Source of the DNA: Desulfosoma sp.
Lineage (GTDB): Bacteria; Desulfobacterota; Syntrophobacteria; Syntrophobacterales; DSM-9756
Reading direction: 5' to 3'
DNA: 64,000 nucleotides
Assembly (NCBI GenBank): GCA_037481875.1
Contig: JBBFKY010000002.1
Location: forward strand, 62,001-126,000
Below the pieces are notes generated by a model. That model saw only the letters and a list, made by a program, of their open reading frames with translations, was not told the DNA's origin and did no database searches. The position numbers were made by a program, and so were the translations under genes. How positions within the stretch are numbered: position 1 is the first letter of the stretch; each line of letters opens with the position of its first letter. This document shows, piece by piece, positions 27,642 to 36,832 of this stretch.

Positions 27642-27818
27642 AGCCGTGAAATCGGGAAATCGGAAAGTCGTGAAGTCGAGAAGTGGCGATGTCGTGAAAT
27701 CGTGAAGTGGGCAGGGTTGATCCGATGTACGATTTCGAACCCTGTCCTTTGACGTTCATTCGACCCCCACGCCCCACTCCACGATGCACGACTTCACGAT
27801 TCACAATGGATTCACAAA
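27642..27818. repeat. Degenerate short repeats and inverted repeats between convergent genes
   Basis: From 27642 the plus strand repeats variants of an 8-9-base motif, TCGTGAAAT/TCGTGAAGT, at least seven times. A matching inverted version (CACGACTTCACGATTCAC) lies at 27786-27803, and an inner pair CAGGGTT/AACCCTG sits at 27712-27718 and 27738-27744. The region lies between two convergent genes and can fold into a long hairpin on either strand, so it may act as a bidirectional terminator. Confidence 0.6.
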
Positions 27819-29243
27819 CTAGATGACACCCTTTTCTTTGAGCTGCTGGAGCTTTCCTTTGCCCAACCCGAGATACCTTTGATAGATGAACTCGTTGTCG
27901 GCGCCCACCGGACGGCAGATCCACTTGATTCGCCCCGGTGTGCGACTCATGGCCTTAAAGGACGAGTTCTGCACGAGCACTTCGCCGTAATAAGGATCTT
28001 TTCGCTTGACGAAGCTTTCGCGCACCCGCCAGTGATCTCGAGTGAGCACTTCGGTCGGGGTTTCCAGCCGTCCCGTCACCACGGTGCCTTTTTTGTCAGG
28101 GCGTCGACTGTATTCGGTGAGCATTTGAAGGATTTCTTCGGAGGTGTAGTTTTCTGTAAATTTTTCGATTTCGTGCTGAATCTTCGGCTGATTTTCGGGA
28201 GTCAACCGTTCCTTGATGGTAGGAAACATCTTCTGTAAATCGGGCCGGTTCATGATCTCACAGAGGGCAGCCCAGTTAGGATCCGTAAAACCGGACATGA
28301 AAGTATAGCCGTCCTTGCACTTCACGTAGGTGTAAGGAAAGACAGCGTAGTCATAATTGCCGGCTCGAGGCATTTCATTGCCGGACATGTGGTAGTATTG
28401 CATGACGTAGTTGGAAATGGAAAGAAGCCCTTCAGGGGGTGAACAGTCCACGAATTGTCCTTTGCCGGTGCGCCTTTTGACGAACATAGCGGCTTGAATA
28501 CCGAAAGCCGCCCAAGCGCCGCCCACGTACCAACCCATCCAGTTGCCGTGTTTGAGAGGTCTTTTGTATTCGGGGGGGACTTCCGGGTCCAAATCGGGTT
28601 CACCGGTAATGGACATAATGACACCGCGTGCCTGAGCTACAATGTCGTAATCGGGTTGATTGGCGAATTTTTCCGAATCCTCACCGAAATGCCCCATGCT
28701 GTGCATACCGCAATAGATCAAGCCCGGGTTCAAGGCCTTGAGTTGCTCATAGCCGATGCCCAAAGAATCCATATAGCCAGGCTTAAAGGCTTCGATAACC
28801 ACATCGGCCTTTGAGGCCAGGTTGCGAAACATGGCTTGCCCTTCGGGCGATTCCAAATTGAGCGTGATGTGAAATTTATTCCTTGCCTCGGTAAGGTACG
28901 CCAGCCCCGTGTCCTTGATCATGATGCCGTAAGGGGTCATCTTTCGGGCCAGGTCCCCGGCCGGAGGTTCAATGCGGATCACTTCAGCTCCAAATTCCGC
29001 CAAAATGGAAGAGGCGTACAGGGCGCCGAAGTTGGCGTAACTCACATCCAGAACCAGCATGTCATCGAGGGCTTCAGGCTTACGAAAAATATCTTTGGGA
29101 TTGGTTTCCGCATAGGCCCATTTCGCGTAAGCTTCGTTGATGGCAAGCCCCACGATGGTCTTGTCTTCCTTGAGCATCGCCGCCAAAGCTTCATCGTCGA
29201 ACATATCGTCATAGACCGAAGGTCCCATTTTTTTGTCTGTCAT
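27819..29243 (-). CDS. CaiB/BaiF family (class III) CoA-transferase
   Basis: A 474-residue class III CoA-transferase, moving CoA between organic acids via an aspartyl anhydride. Visible: [20 protein letters not shown] and [18 protein letters not shown] (the nucleotide-binding start), [20 protein letters not shown], and the catalytic Asp in [20 protein letters not shown]. The ATG at 29243 has AGGAGG six bases upstream; an ATG six bases earlier abuts that site and was rejected. A paralogue follows directly upstream on the same strand, suggesting a two-subunit enzyme as in BbsEF. Substrate unknown. Confidence 0.9.
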   Translation of the reverse strand: MTDKKMGPSVYDDMFDDEALAAMLKEDKTIVGLAINEAYAKWAYAETNPKDIFRKPEALDDMLVLDVSYANFGALYASSILAEFGAEVIRIEPPAGDLARKMTPYGIMIKDTGLAYLTEARNKFHITLNLESPEGQAMFRNLASKADVVIEAFKPGYMDSLGIGYEQLKALNPGLIYCGMHSMGHFGEDSEKFANQPDYDIVAQARGVIMSITGEPDLDPEVPPEYKRPLKHGNWMGWYVGGAWAAFGIQAAMFVKRRTGKGQFVDCSPPEGLLSISNYVMQYYHMSGNEMPRAGNYDYAVFPYTYVKCKDGYTFMSGFTDPNWAALCEIMNRPDLQKMFPTIKERLTPENQPKIQHEIEKFTENYTSEEILQMLTEYSRRPDKKGTVVTGRLETPTEVLTRDHWRVRESFVKRKDPYYGEVLVQNSSFKAMSRTPGRIKWICRPVGADNEFIYQRYLGLGKGKLQQLKEKGVI

Positions 29244-29280
29244 TCTCATCCTCCTGAAACGAATCGTCCAGTCCCTGTTT

Positions 29281-30615
29281 TTAGGCCAACTTCAGACCGC
29301 TCTTTCCATCCCAATCGGGGGGCGGGCAATGGGAAGGCACCGCCGGGTTCCACTGGAAGATGACCTTTTCCTCTTTCAGCTTTTCCACTTCTTCGTGGGG
29401 TAAACCAAGAAGTTTGGTCAGCACGTACTCATTGTCAAAACCCAAGGGACGGCATCCCCAGAAGAGGCGGCTCGGGGTTTCACTCAGGCGCGGCGGGTAC
29501 ACCTGTTGCACCATGGGCCCGTAAAGGGCGTCCTCGTATTCTTGGATGGCACCCCGTTGACGAAAATGGGGCCGATGGTAGGCGTCCTTGGCTGTGATGA
29601 CTCGAGATGCCGCAAACCCGTATTGGTTGCCCAAAGCTTCCACCTCTTCAACTTTCTTGGTGCGAGTCCAAGCATCGATGATCTTTAAAAGTTCGCGGGC
29701 ATTTTCATCCTTGAGCCGTTCCAGAGGATCGGCAAACCTTTGGCATAGTTCGGGCTTACCCATGGCCTGGCACAGACCTTTAAAGGAAGCGTCATCAAAA
29801 GCGGCCAGAGCAATCCAACCGTCGGCACAGTCAAAAAGATCCGAAGGACACACGGCCAAATCGCGGTTTCCGGATCGAGGGCGGTCTTGGCCGGTGAGAT
29901 AAGCGTAGAGCCAGGTCCAGTCGAGGAATCGAATGACGTTTTCCACCTGCATATAGTCGATGAATTGCCCTTCCCCGGTACGCTCTCGATAGTTGAGAGC
30001 GGCCATGATGGCTACGGCGCACATCAAGGCTGTGATCCAGTCGGCAATCCACACCCCCGACTTGATGGGGCCTCGACCTTCAAAACCCGTAATGGGCGAA
30101 AGCGCGCCCATGCTTTGGGCCACAGCGTCATAGCTGGTACGACCGGTCCAAGGTCCCCAGCTACCGTAACCGGACACGTGCAGCTGAATGATACGAGGGT
30201 TGACTTCCTTGAGATCTTTATAGCTCAGGCCCCATTCCGCCATGCGTCCCGGTGTTAGGTTGTCCGCCACCACGTCGGCCTTCTTGACCAGTTCCAGGAA
30301 AAGTTCCTTGGCCTTAGGATGGCCCAAATGCATTCCCACCCAATATTTGTTGTGATTCTCAATTTCCAGTCCGGGCGACATATTCTTCCAGAAGAACGCA
30401 TAAGGCGTCACAAAGCGCATCTGGTCGCCCTTTTGCCCCTCAAACTTGATCACCTCCGCGCCGAATTCCGCCAGATAGTCACAGCACGCCGGGCCCAGCA
30501 CCACGTAACACACTTCAAGGACCCGCACGCCCTCCAGAGGCATTCGCTTACCAAAGAGATTTTCCACATTGAACAGTTCCTTCATGCGCTCCTGGTACGA
30601 TTTGCCTTGGTCCAT
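29281..30615 (-). CDS. CaiB/BaiF family (class III) CoA-transferase, second subunit or paralogue
   Basis: A 444-residue class III CoA-transferase. Motifs are [20 protein letters not shown] and [37 protein letters not shown], and [19 protein letters not shown] with the catalytic Asp, then [22 protein letters not shown] ribosome site precedes the ATG. It is separated from the first CoA-transferase by 37 bases and is the promoter-proximal gene. The pair is divergent from the livKHMGF transporter, 576 bases away, so the transporter might bring in the acid that these enzymes activate. Confidence 0.9.
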   Translation of the reverse strand: MDQGKSYQERMKELFNVENLFGKRMPLEGVRVLEVCYVVLGPACCDYLAEFGAEVIKFEGQKGDQMRFVTPYAFFWKNMSPGLEIENHNKYWVGMHLGHPKAKELFLELVKKADVVADNLTPGRMAEWGLSYKDLKEVNPRIIQLHVSGYGSWGPWTGRTSYDAVAQSMGALSPITGFEGRGPIKSGVWIADWITALMCAVAIMAALNYRERTGEGQFIDYMQVENVIRFLDWTWLYAYLTGQDRPRSGNRDLAVCPSDLFDCADGWIALAAFDDASFKGLCQAMGKPELCQRFADPLERLKDENARELLKIIDAWTRTKKVEEVEALGNQYGFAASRVITAKDAYHRPHFRQRGAIQEYEDALYGPMVQQVYPPRLSETPSRLFWGCRPLGFDNEYVLTKLLGLPHEEVEKLKEEKVIFQWNPAVPSHCPPPDWDGKSGLKLA

Positions 30616-30870
30616 TCAGATACCTCCTCTTCGTTGACGAACCGATCTTCTGGCTCGAATGCCTCGAGCCGCCCTTGGGTGGGATGAAATGGATGGGACT
30701 TTGCCTTTCGGACCGATCGGTGCCAAGACATCGCACAGGAAATGACCAGAACCGCAGGGTCCGAAGGAGTAGGAGGCGTGCAGGAACAGCGAGACGATCC
30801 AAAGGTGAAGAGGAACGCGTGAAAGCAGAAGCCCTCGTGTGCGCCCGAACGGTCTTTTCTGTGAACCGAG

Positions 30871-30904
30871 TTTGCTTGTAGCAAATTATCTTTTTCACGG
30901 TCAA
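30871..30904 (-). promoter_or_regulatory. Candidate promoter with operator-like palindrome for the CoA-transferases
   Basis: On the minus strand TTGACC (30899-30904) is followed after 18 bases by TACAAG (30875-30880). The 15-base palindrome TTTGCTtgtAGCAAA (30871-30885) covers the -10 element, where a repressor could block the polymerase. No regulator gene is adjacent. Confidence 0.42.
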
Positions 30905-30944
30905 GAAGGAAGTGCGGCATCGTCCGTGTTTTGTTTGAATAGAC

Positions 30945-30973
30945 GTAGGGGCGGGGCTTCGCCTCGCCGCGAC
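30945..30973 (+). repeat. REP-like palindrome (GTAGGGGC type)
   Basis: GTAGGGGCGGGGC, then TTCGCCTCGCCGCGAC. It is nearly the same as the unit at 43308 and related to those at 2304 and 2381. Confidence 0.55.
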
Positions 30974-31067
30974 CTTAAAATGGCCTTGAAGACCTTGGTA
31001 TTGTGAGGTTTCGAACAAGCCGGCACGATGGAGGAGGAGTTTTTCTGGAGGACATTGGGGTTTTTGG

Positions 31068-31096
31068 TTGACAGGCAAGAGCGAGTCAAGTAGAGA
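31068..31096 (+). promoter_or_regulatory. Candidate promoter for the liv operon
   Basis: A perfect TTGACA (31068-31073) is followed after 17 bases by a poor -10, TAGAGA (31091-31096). It lies about 95 bases before livK. The weak -10 suggests activator dependence or a false match. Confidence 0.35.
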
Positions 31097-31191
31097 GCAG
31101 GAAGTCTTTTTCAGTGAGTGATCTTGAGGTGTTGGAAGAGTTCTCAAGGGGTGTTTTGAGGGTTTGAAAAAGCAAGAACAAGGAGGGCACT

Positions 31192-32322
31192 ATGGCACGT
31201 AGAAGATGGTTGGCTTTTGTGGCAGGGCTTTGTGGTGTGGCTTTGGCCTTGACAGGACCTGTGTCGGCTCAGGAAACCATCAAGATCGGAGCCTATCTGC
31301 CCATGACGGGGGCGGTGGCGGCCTACGGCCAAATGGAATGGGACGGCATTCAAATTGCCAATGAAATGAAGCCGACGGTTTTGGGCAAGAAGATCGAGCT
31401 TGTTCTTGTGGACACCAAGAGCGACAAGATTGAAGCGGCCAACGCCGTGAGCCGTCTGGTAGAAAAGGAAAAGGTCGTGGGGATCATCGGGGAGGCCATC
31501 AGCGGTAATTCCATGGCGGGCAACCCCATTTCCGAAGCGGCTAAGATTGTTTCCGTGAGTCCTACGGCGACGAATCCTCTGGTCACCCAGGGAAAGCAAT
31601 ACGCTTTTCGCGCCTGTTTCATCGATCCTTTTCAAGGAGAAGTGGCCGCTCGGTTTGCCGTCAATGAACTGAAGGCCAAAACCGCCGCCGTCATCATCGA
31701 CATCGCGCAGGATTATTGCGTGGGTTTGGCCAACTTCTTTGTGAAGGAATTCGTGAAGCTGGGCGGCAAAGTGGTTTCCACCACCTACATTCAGACCGGC
31801 GACCAAGATTTTTCGGCCCAGCTTTCTTCCGTGCAGGCCGCGAAACCTGACATCATTTACGCTCCCAACTACTACACGGAAGACGCCCTCATGGCCAAAC
31901 AGGCTCGAGATCTGGGCATCAATGTGCCCATTCTCACGGGAGACGGCGCTCAGGCCGAGGAATTGATCAAGATCGGCGGCAAGGCCGTGGAAGGCATGTA
32001 CTTTACCGGTCATTTCCACAAAGAGGGGGCCACAACGGACCTGGCTAAGGAATACATCAAGCGTTTTGAAGCCAAAAAAGGCAAAGAAGCGGACGCCTTT
32101 GGAGCCTTGGGGGCTGATGCTTATTTCCTGCTTGTGGAAGCCATCGAAAAGGCGGGGTCTACGGAAGGCCCAAAGGTTCGTGAAGCCATGGTGGCCATCA
32201 AGAACTTCCCCGGGGTGTCCGGCCTCATCACCATGCAGGACAATGGGAACCCCATCAAGAGTATGGTCATCAACAAAGTGAAAGACGGCAAGTTTGTGTA
32301 TGTGACGACGGTCAACCCGTAG
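31192..32322 (+). CDS. livK: Branched-chain amino acid-type ABC transporter substrate-binding protein
   Basis: Periplasmic receptor of a LIV-type ABC importer, 376 residues. A signal peptide (WLAFVAGLCGVALALTGPVS) precedes the mature start at AQETIKIG. The fold is that of type I periplasmic binding proteins: IKIGAYLPMTGAVAAYGQME, VLVDTKSDKIEAANAVSRLV, VSPTATNPLV, FRACFIDPFQGEVAARF, DIIYAPNYYTEDALMAKQA and GVSGLITMQDNGNPIKSMVI. An AAGGAGG site precedes the ATG. It is the first gene of the cluster and is followed by a strong terminator, which would raise its expression over that of the membrane and ATPase genes, as is common for such receptors. The ligand may be an amino acid or another small organic acid or amide. 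Confidence 0.95.
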   Translation: MARRRWLAFVAGLCGVALALTGPVSAQETIKIGAYLPMTGAVAAYGQMEWDGIQIANEMKPTVLGKKIELVLVDTKSDKIEAANAVSRLVEKEKVVGIIGEAISGNSMAGNPISEAAKIVSVSPTATNPLVTQGKQYAFRACFIDPFQGEVAARFAVNELKAKTAAVIIDIAQDYCVGLANFFVKEFVKLGGKVVSTTYIQTGDQDFSAQLSSVQAAKPDIIYAPNYYTEDALMAKQARDLGINVPILTGDGAQAEELIKIGGKAVEGMYFTGHFHKEGATTDLAKEYIKRFEAKKGKEADAFGALGADAYFLLVEAIEKAGSTEGPKVREAMVAIKNFPGVSGLITMQDNGNPIKSMVINKVKDGKFVYVTTVNP

Positions 32323-32487
32323 GGCCGCGCCGTGCAAGCTCCTTGCGGCTTCGGGCTCTTTGAAGGGCGCCTTGAAATGGAAGACGCTTCAAAAGCCCGA
32401 AACCTTGCCGCGGCTGAAAGCCCTATTGTGGAAAGTTCCAAAGGGCGCTACGGATAAAGATTCTACAAAGCGCGTGAACCCATCAAG

Positions 32488-32522
32488 GAGCAGGGCCGGC
32501 ACCGCACGCCCTGCTCTTTTTT
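32488..32522 (+). terminator. Intrinsic terminator after livK
   Basis: Arms GAGCAGGGC (32488-32496) and GCCCTGCTC (32508-32516) form a 9-bp stem followed by six T. Since livH follows without another obvious promoter, partial read-through is likely. Confidence 0.85.
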
Positions 32523-32559
32523 GCGTAACGCCAAGAGCAAGAAATTAAAGGACGGCCTC

Positions 32560-33453
32560 GTGACGATTGACATCTTCATGCAGCAGGTCATCAACGGGAT
32601 CTCCTTGGGCAGCCTTTATGCCCTGGTGGCCATCGGCTATACCATGGTCTACGGGATTCTTCGGCTGATCAATTTCGCCCACGGCGATCTGCTCATGGTG
32701 GCCGCCTATGCGGCCATTTATGCGGTGACCCTGTTAAGTCTTCCGTGGCAGCTGAGTTTTCCTTTGGTCATGGTTTTGACGGGTTTATTCGGCGTCCTTT
32801 TGGACCGGGTGGCCTACAAACCCTTGCGGGACGCTCCACGCATCTCTTTGCTTATTTCCGCCATCGGCGCCTCTTTTCTTCTGGAAAACCTTGCCATCGT
32901 CATCATCGGCGGTGTCCCCAAGGGTTTTCCTCGACCGGACGTCTTTGCCAAGGTCATCGATTTGTGGGGGTTGCGCATTCAAGTCCTGACCATCTACACG
33001 CCTGTGCTGACCCTCGCGCTTCTTCTGGGTCTTTTGTACATCGTGCATCGCACCAAGGTCGGAAAAGCCATGCGGGCGGCCTCCAAGGATTTTGAAACCA
33101 CACGCCTCATGGGCATCAACCTGGACCGCATCATCGCCGTCACATTCTTTCTGGGCTCCAGCCTCGCCGCCGCCGGCGGCATCATGTGGGCCATGAAATA
33201 TCCTCAGGTCAACCCCTTCATGGGGGTCATTCCCGGACTCAAAGCGTTTATCGCCGCCGTGTTGGGAGGTATCGGCAATATCGTCGGTGCCGTGGTCGGT
33301 GGCTTTGTTTTGGGGCTTGGCGAGATCCTCATTGTGGCCCTATTCCCCCAGATGGCCCAGTACCGAGACGCCTTCGCCTTTACCGTTCTCATTCTTGTGC
33401 TGCTTTTTCGTCCTACGGGCATCATGGGTGAACCCATTACCGACAAGACGTGA
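32560..33453 (+). CDS. livH: Branched-chain amino acid ABC transporter permease LivH
   Basis: Inner-membrane permease of the LIV importer, 297 residues from a GTG start with AAAGGA seven bases upstream. The N-terminus QQVINGISLGSLYALVAIGY is the family signature, followed by MVYGILRLINFAHGDLLMVA. Near the C-terminus GLKAFIAAVLGGIGNIVGAV is the EAA-like loop that contacts the ATPase. An ATG at 32578 is also possible; a TTG at 32521 would start within the terminator and was rejected. It pairs with LivM to form the channel. Confidence 0.94.
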   Translation: MTIDIFMQQVINGISLGSLYALVAIGYTMVYGILRLINFAHGDLLMVAAYAAIYAVTLLSLPWQLSFPLVMVLTGLFGVLLDRVAYKPLRDAPRISLLISAIGASFLLENLAIVIIGGVPKGFPRPDVFAKVIDLWGLRIQVLTIYTPVLTLALLLGLLYIVHRTKVGKAMRAASKDFETTRLMGINLDRIIAVTFFLGSSLAAAGGIMWAMKYPQVNPFMGVIPGLKAFIAAVLGGIGNIVGAVVGGFVLGLGEILIVALFPQMAQYRDAFAFTVLILVLLFRPTGIMGEPITDKT

Positions 33454-33474
33454 TTCGATGTGAAGGAATCCAGG

Positions 33475-34518
33475 ATGAACAGATCTACACGAAATATTCT
33501 GTGTAACATTTTGTTGTTGGCGGTTCTCACCGTTATTCTTTTTTTATTTGAAAAGTATGGGTCGGAATATCAAATCCGTATCCTTAACAATATGGCCATT
33601 TTTATCACGCTGGCGGTGAGCTACAATCTTGTAAACGGTTATTGCGGTATTTTGCATTTGGGACCCAACGCCTTCATTACCATCGGCGCGTACACGTCCG
33701 CCCTGCTGACCATGTCCCCGGCTGAAAAGCAGATGAGTTTCATCATTGAACCGCTCATTTGGCCTTTGAGCGTCATTCAGGTGCCTTTTGCGGTTTCCTT
33801 GATGGCGGGCGGCATCACGGCGACCGTTTTCGCTTTTCTGATCAGTTTTCCCGTTTTTCGAGTGCGTGGTGACTATCTGGCCATTGTGACCCTAGGTTTC
33901 GGTGAAGTGATTCGTGTGCTGTGCAACGCCATGCAAAGTCTCACCAACGGCCCGCTGGGCCTCAAGGGCCTCACCCCCTACACGACCCTGTGGTGGTCAT
34001 GGGGTGTGGCCGTCTTCACGGTGGTGGTTATCACCCAATTGGTGAACAGCAGTTATGGCCGGGCCATGAAGGCCATTCGCGAGGACGAGACCGCCGCCAA
34101 AGCCATGGGAGTCGATCCCTTCAGGCATCTTCTGCTGGCTTTTCTCATCAGTGCGTTCTTTTCGGGGGTTGCCGGAGGTCTTTTGGCTCATCTCATCACG
34201 ACCATTTCACCGACCCTTTTCACCTTCTTTCTCACCTTTAATTTGCTCATCATCATCGTTGTGGGCGGATTAGGAAGCACCAGCGGAGCAGTTATTGCGG
34301 CGGCTTTGTTCGCTTGGGGTGGAGAGGCTCTGCGTGTTGTGGAGAGCCCTATGAATTTTGGGTTGTTTACCATTCCCGGCATTCCAGGCATGCGCATGGT
34401 CCTGTTCAGCATCATTCTCATGGTGGTGATTCTTTTTGCTCGACGGGGCATTATGGGGCGAAGCGAACTGTCCTGGGACCGTTTCTTTGCCGCGCTTCGT
34501 CTGCAGAGCAAGGTATAG
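33475..34518 (+). CDS. livM: Branched-chain amino acid ABC transporter permease LivM
   Basis: Second permease of the importer, 347 residues with about ten membrane helices. Family motifs include LAVSYNLVNGYCGILHLGPN, VRGDYLAIVTLGFGEVIRVL, LTNGPLGLKGLTP, SSYGRAMKAIREDETAAKAM and LIIIVVGGLGSTSGAVIAAA. The ATG at 33475 has an AGG-rich site directly upstream and was preferred to the GTG at 33460. It lies 21 bases after livH and just before livG. Confidence 0.94.
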   Translation: MNRSTRNILCNILLLAVLTVILFLFEKYGSEYQIRILNNMAIFITLAVSYNLVNGYCGILHLGPNAFITIGAYTSALLTMSPAEKQMSFIIEPLIWPLSVIQVPFAVSLMAGGITATVFAFLISFPVFRVRGDYLAIVTLGFGEVIRVLCNAMQSLTNGPLGLKGLTPYTTLWWSWGVAVFTVVVITQLVNSSYGRAMKAIREDETAAKAMGVDPFRHLLLAFLISAFFSGVAGGLLAHLITTISPTLFTFFLTFNLLIIIVVGGLGSTSGAVIAAALFAWGGEALRVVESPMNFGLFTIPGIPGMRMVLFSIILMVVILFARRGIMGRSELSWDRFFAALRLQSKV

Positions 34519-34527
34519 GTGTTGTGC

Positions 34528-35301
34528 ATGAACGATTTCTTTCGCCTCGACAATTTGGTCATGCAATTCGGGGGGCTTACAGCCGTCAAAGATTTCTCCA
34601 TCGTCATTGAACCCGGGGAATTGGTGGGCCTTATTGGACCCAACGGAGCGGGGAAGACCACGGTCTTCAATATGATTACCGGGTTTCTGACTCCTACGTC
34701 CGGCAGGGTATTGTGGCAAGGAAAGGACATTACCGGAGCGGCGCCGCATATGGTGACGGCTCAAGGGATTGCCCGCACCTTTCAAAATATTCGCCTCTTT
34801 ACGGACATGACCGTTTTGGAAAATGTGATGGTTTCTTTCCACCACACCATTCGTTCCCGTTTTTTCAAGGCGATGCTCGGACTTCCTTCCCACAAAAAAG
34901 AAGAAGCTCGCATCAAAGAAGAAGCTCGTGGTTTCCTGGAAGAACTCCATCTCGGCCACCTTGCCGATGAAAAGGCCGGTGCCCTGCCCTACGGTCAGCA
35001 ACGCCGCTTGGAAATCGCTCGAGCCTTGGCCGCTCGCCCCAAACTCTTGTTGCTGGATGAACCGGCTGCAGGCATGAACCCTCAGGAAACCATGGAACTG
35101 GCCCAGCTGGTACGCCAGATTCGAGACCGGCATCGCCTCACCGTCTTTCTCATCGAACACGACATGAAATTCGTCATGGGACTGTGTGAACGCATCAAGG
35201 TGTTGGATTACGGCATCACCATCGCTGAAGGAAGCCCTGCAGAAATCCAACGTCACCCGGACGTCATCAAGGCTTATCTCGGAGAGCCCAAGCATGCTTG
35301 A
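34528..35301 (+). CDS. livG: Branched-chain amino acid ABC transporter ATPase LivG
   Basis: Cytoplasmic ATPase of the LIV importer, 257 residues. Walker A is GPNGAGKTTVFNMI, the family-specific segment ARTFQNIRLFTDMTVLENVM follows, and the signature is LPYGQQRRLEIARALAARP in place of LSGGQ, as usual for LivG. Walker B is LLLLDEPAAGMNP, with the switch His in TVFLIEHDMKFVMGL. The C-terminus IQRHPDVIKAYLGE is typical. A TTG nine bases upstream is an alternative start. It overlaps livF by 8 bases. Confidence 0.95.
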   Translation: MNDFFRLDNLVMQFGGLTAVKDFSIVIEPGELVGLIGPNGAGKTTVFNMITGFLTPTSGRVLWQGKDITGAAPHMVTAQGIARTFQNIRLFTDMTVLENVMVSFHHTIRSRFFKAMLGLPSHKKEEARIKEEARGFLEELHLGHLADEKAGALPYGQQRRLEIARALAARPKLLLLDEPAAGMNPQETMELAQLVRQIRDRHRLTVFLIEHDMKFVMGLCERIKVLDYGITIAEGSPAEIQRHPDVIKAYLGEPKHA

Positions 35302-35998
35302 AGTCAAGGATCTGCATGTCTACTATGGCGGTATTCATGCCCTGAAGGGGATTCATCTGAAAGTGCCTCAAGGGCAGATCGTGACCCTCATCGGGGCCAA
35401 CGGTGCCGGCAAGACCACGACGTTGCGGGCCATTTCGGGCCTTGTGCGCCCGAAAAGTGGAAGCATTCTGTTTTTGAATCACGAACTGACCCGCATGCCT
35501 ACATACAAGATCATTCGGCTCGGTATCGGCGTCGCTCCCGAGGGGCGAAGAGTTTTTCCCAACCTGACCGTTCTGGAAAACCTTGAACTCGGCGCTTACA
35601 ATCGACCCCCTGGAGAACTTCGAAAAGATTTGGAATGGATTTACTCCCTTTTTCCACGGCTTAAGGAACGCTCCAAACAACTGGCCGGCACCTTGAGCGG
35701 GGGGGAGCAGCAAATGTTGGCCTTGGGGCGAGCCCTCATGAGTCGGCCTAGCCTGGTGCTTTTAGACGAGCCGTCCCTGGGGTTGGCACCTCTGGTGGTG
35801 GAAGAGGTTTTTCAAACCATTCAGAGTATCAACGCTCAAGGAGCGACCATCTTGCTGGTGGAACAAAACGCCATGGCCGCCCTGCACGTGGCCCACTATG
35901 GTTATGTTCTGGAAACAGGCCGTATCACTTTGGAAGGTACGGGAAAGAATCTTCTGGCGGATGAACGCGTTCGCAAAGCCTATCTTGGCGAGGATTGA
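35294..35998 (+). CDS. livF: Branched-chain amino acid ABC transporter ATPase LivF
   Basis: Second ATPase of the importer, 234 residues, pairing with LivG. It begins MLEVKDLHVYYGGIHALKGI and contains Walker A GANGAGKTTTLRAISGL, GIGVAPEGRRVFPNLTVLEN, signature LSGGEQQMLALGRALMSRP, Walker B LVLLDEPSLGLAPLVVEEVF and the switch region ILLVEQNAMAALHVA. The start at 35294 overlaps the end of livG. Its 3-prime end overlaps the convergent TrpF-like gene by 19 bases. Confidence 0.95.
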   Translation: MLEVKDLHVYYGGIHALKGIHLKVPQGQIVTLIGANGAGKTTTLRAISGLVRPKSGSILFLNHELTRMPTYKIIRLGIGVAPEGRRVFPNLTVLENLELGAYNRPPGELRKDLEWIYSLFPRLKERSKQLAGTLSGGEQQMLALGRALMSRPSLVLLDEPSLGLAPLVVEEVFQTIQSINAQGATILLVEQNAMAALHVAHYGYVLETGRITLEGTGKNLLADERVRKAYLGED

Positions 35999-36738
35999 GA
36001 AGGTTGAACAAGGGCAGACTTGTTTGAAAGCGCGGCAAAGGCGGCTCGAGCTTCGCGAAGAAAGGCTTTCACTTTTTCCGCATCCTTTCGTCCTGAAGAA
36101 TCTTCCAGCCCCGTATGAGCGTCAACGCCGGCAGGACGCACCATGCGAATGGCAAGGGCCACATTCTGAGGGTTGAGTCCTCCGGCAAGAATCACCGGTT
36201 TGCCGGATCGCTCCACGATCCATCGGCTCACCGTCCAGTCATGGGTTTTTCCCGTGGCTCCGCAGGCCCCTGTTTTCGGATCCCAGGTGTCTGTAATCAG
36301 AGCCTGCAGATATGGGAGGAGCGGCTTCAATTTTTCTAAACAATCTTCGCCACTCATTCCAGGTCTGACAATGACGCTTTTGATGATCCATAAGCTCGGC
36401 CAGGCCTCTTTCAGGCGACGAAGTTCCTCCGGAGTGATGTCACCGTGTAACTGCACGGCTTTCACGCCCAAGAACCTGGACAGATGGTAGATTTCACGCC
36501 ACCGATTTTCGTAGGTGATCAGCACGGGAGTCACAAAAGGGGGAAGAAGGGCAATCAGGCCGGCGGCCTCCCGCTCCGTCACATCCTCACAATGCAACGC
36601 CAGACGCAAGGGAAATCCCAACCAAGGAACGCCCAGCGCTGCAAGCATGCGGCATTCCTGAGCATCACACACTCCCGCCACTTGAATAATCGGGGTCTGA
36701 AAACCCTGAGGGGCATTGGGCGGCATGGGTGACCCCAT
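35980..36738 (-). CDS. Phosphoribosylanthranilate isomerase-like protein lacking the catalytic Cys
   Basis: A 252-residue TIM-barrel protein resembling TrpF, which isomerises phosphoribosylanthranilate in tryptophan biosynthesis. VKAVQLHGDITPEELRRL, DTWDPKTGACGATGKTHDW with the general-acid Asp, VILAGGLNPQNVALAI and GVDAHTGLEDSSGRKDAEKV all align with TrpF. The N-terminal strand reads IIQVAGVCDAQE where TrpF has the catalytic Cys in a KICG motif, so the general base is replaced by Ala. No other trp gene is nearby. It may be a TrpF relative with another substrate or an inefficient enzyme. An ATG four codons in is an alternative start. Confidence 0.75.
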   Translation of the reverse strand: MGSPMPPNAPQGFQTPIIQVAGVCDAQECRMLAALGVPWLGFPLRLALHCEDVTEREAAGLIALLPPFVTPVLITYENRWREIYHLSRFLGVKAVQLHGDITPEELRRLKEAWPSLWIIKSVIVRPGMSGEDCLEKLKPLLPYLQALITDTWDPKTGACGATGKTHDWTVSRWIVERSGKPVILAGGLNPQNVALAIRMVRPAGVDAHTGLEDSSGRKDAEKVKAFLREARAAFAALSNKSALVQPSQSSPR

Positions 36739-36832
36739 CCTGTCGACCTTCGAGGATCAACACGTGTTGGAAACCTTTACAAAATCCCTTATAAATTAAA
36801 AGGATTTCATCGGAGTGGAAAGGAGAAAAGCC

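Larger units (their letters stand above)
30616..31191. other. Divergent regulatory region between CoA-transferase and liv genes
   Basis: No gene is visible in 576 bases. It contains a possible minus-strand promoter with an overlapping palindrome (30871-30904), a REP-like unit (30945-30973) and a possible plus-strand promoter (31068-31096). Confidence 0.55.

Noticed and set aside
31144-32337. Long minus-strand frame (397 codons) opposite livK.
   Set aside because: Antisense of a clear solute-binding protein gene with signal peptide; no independent support.
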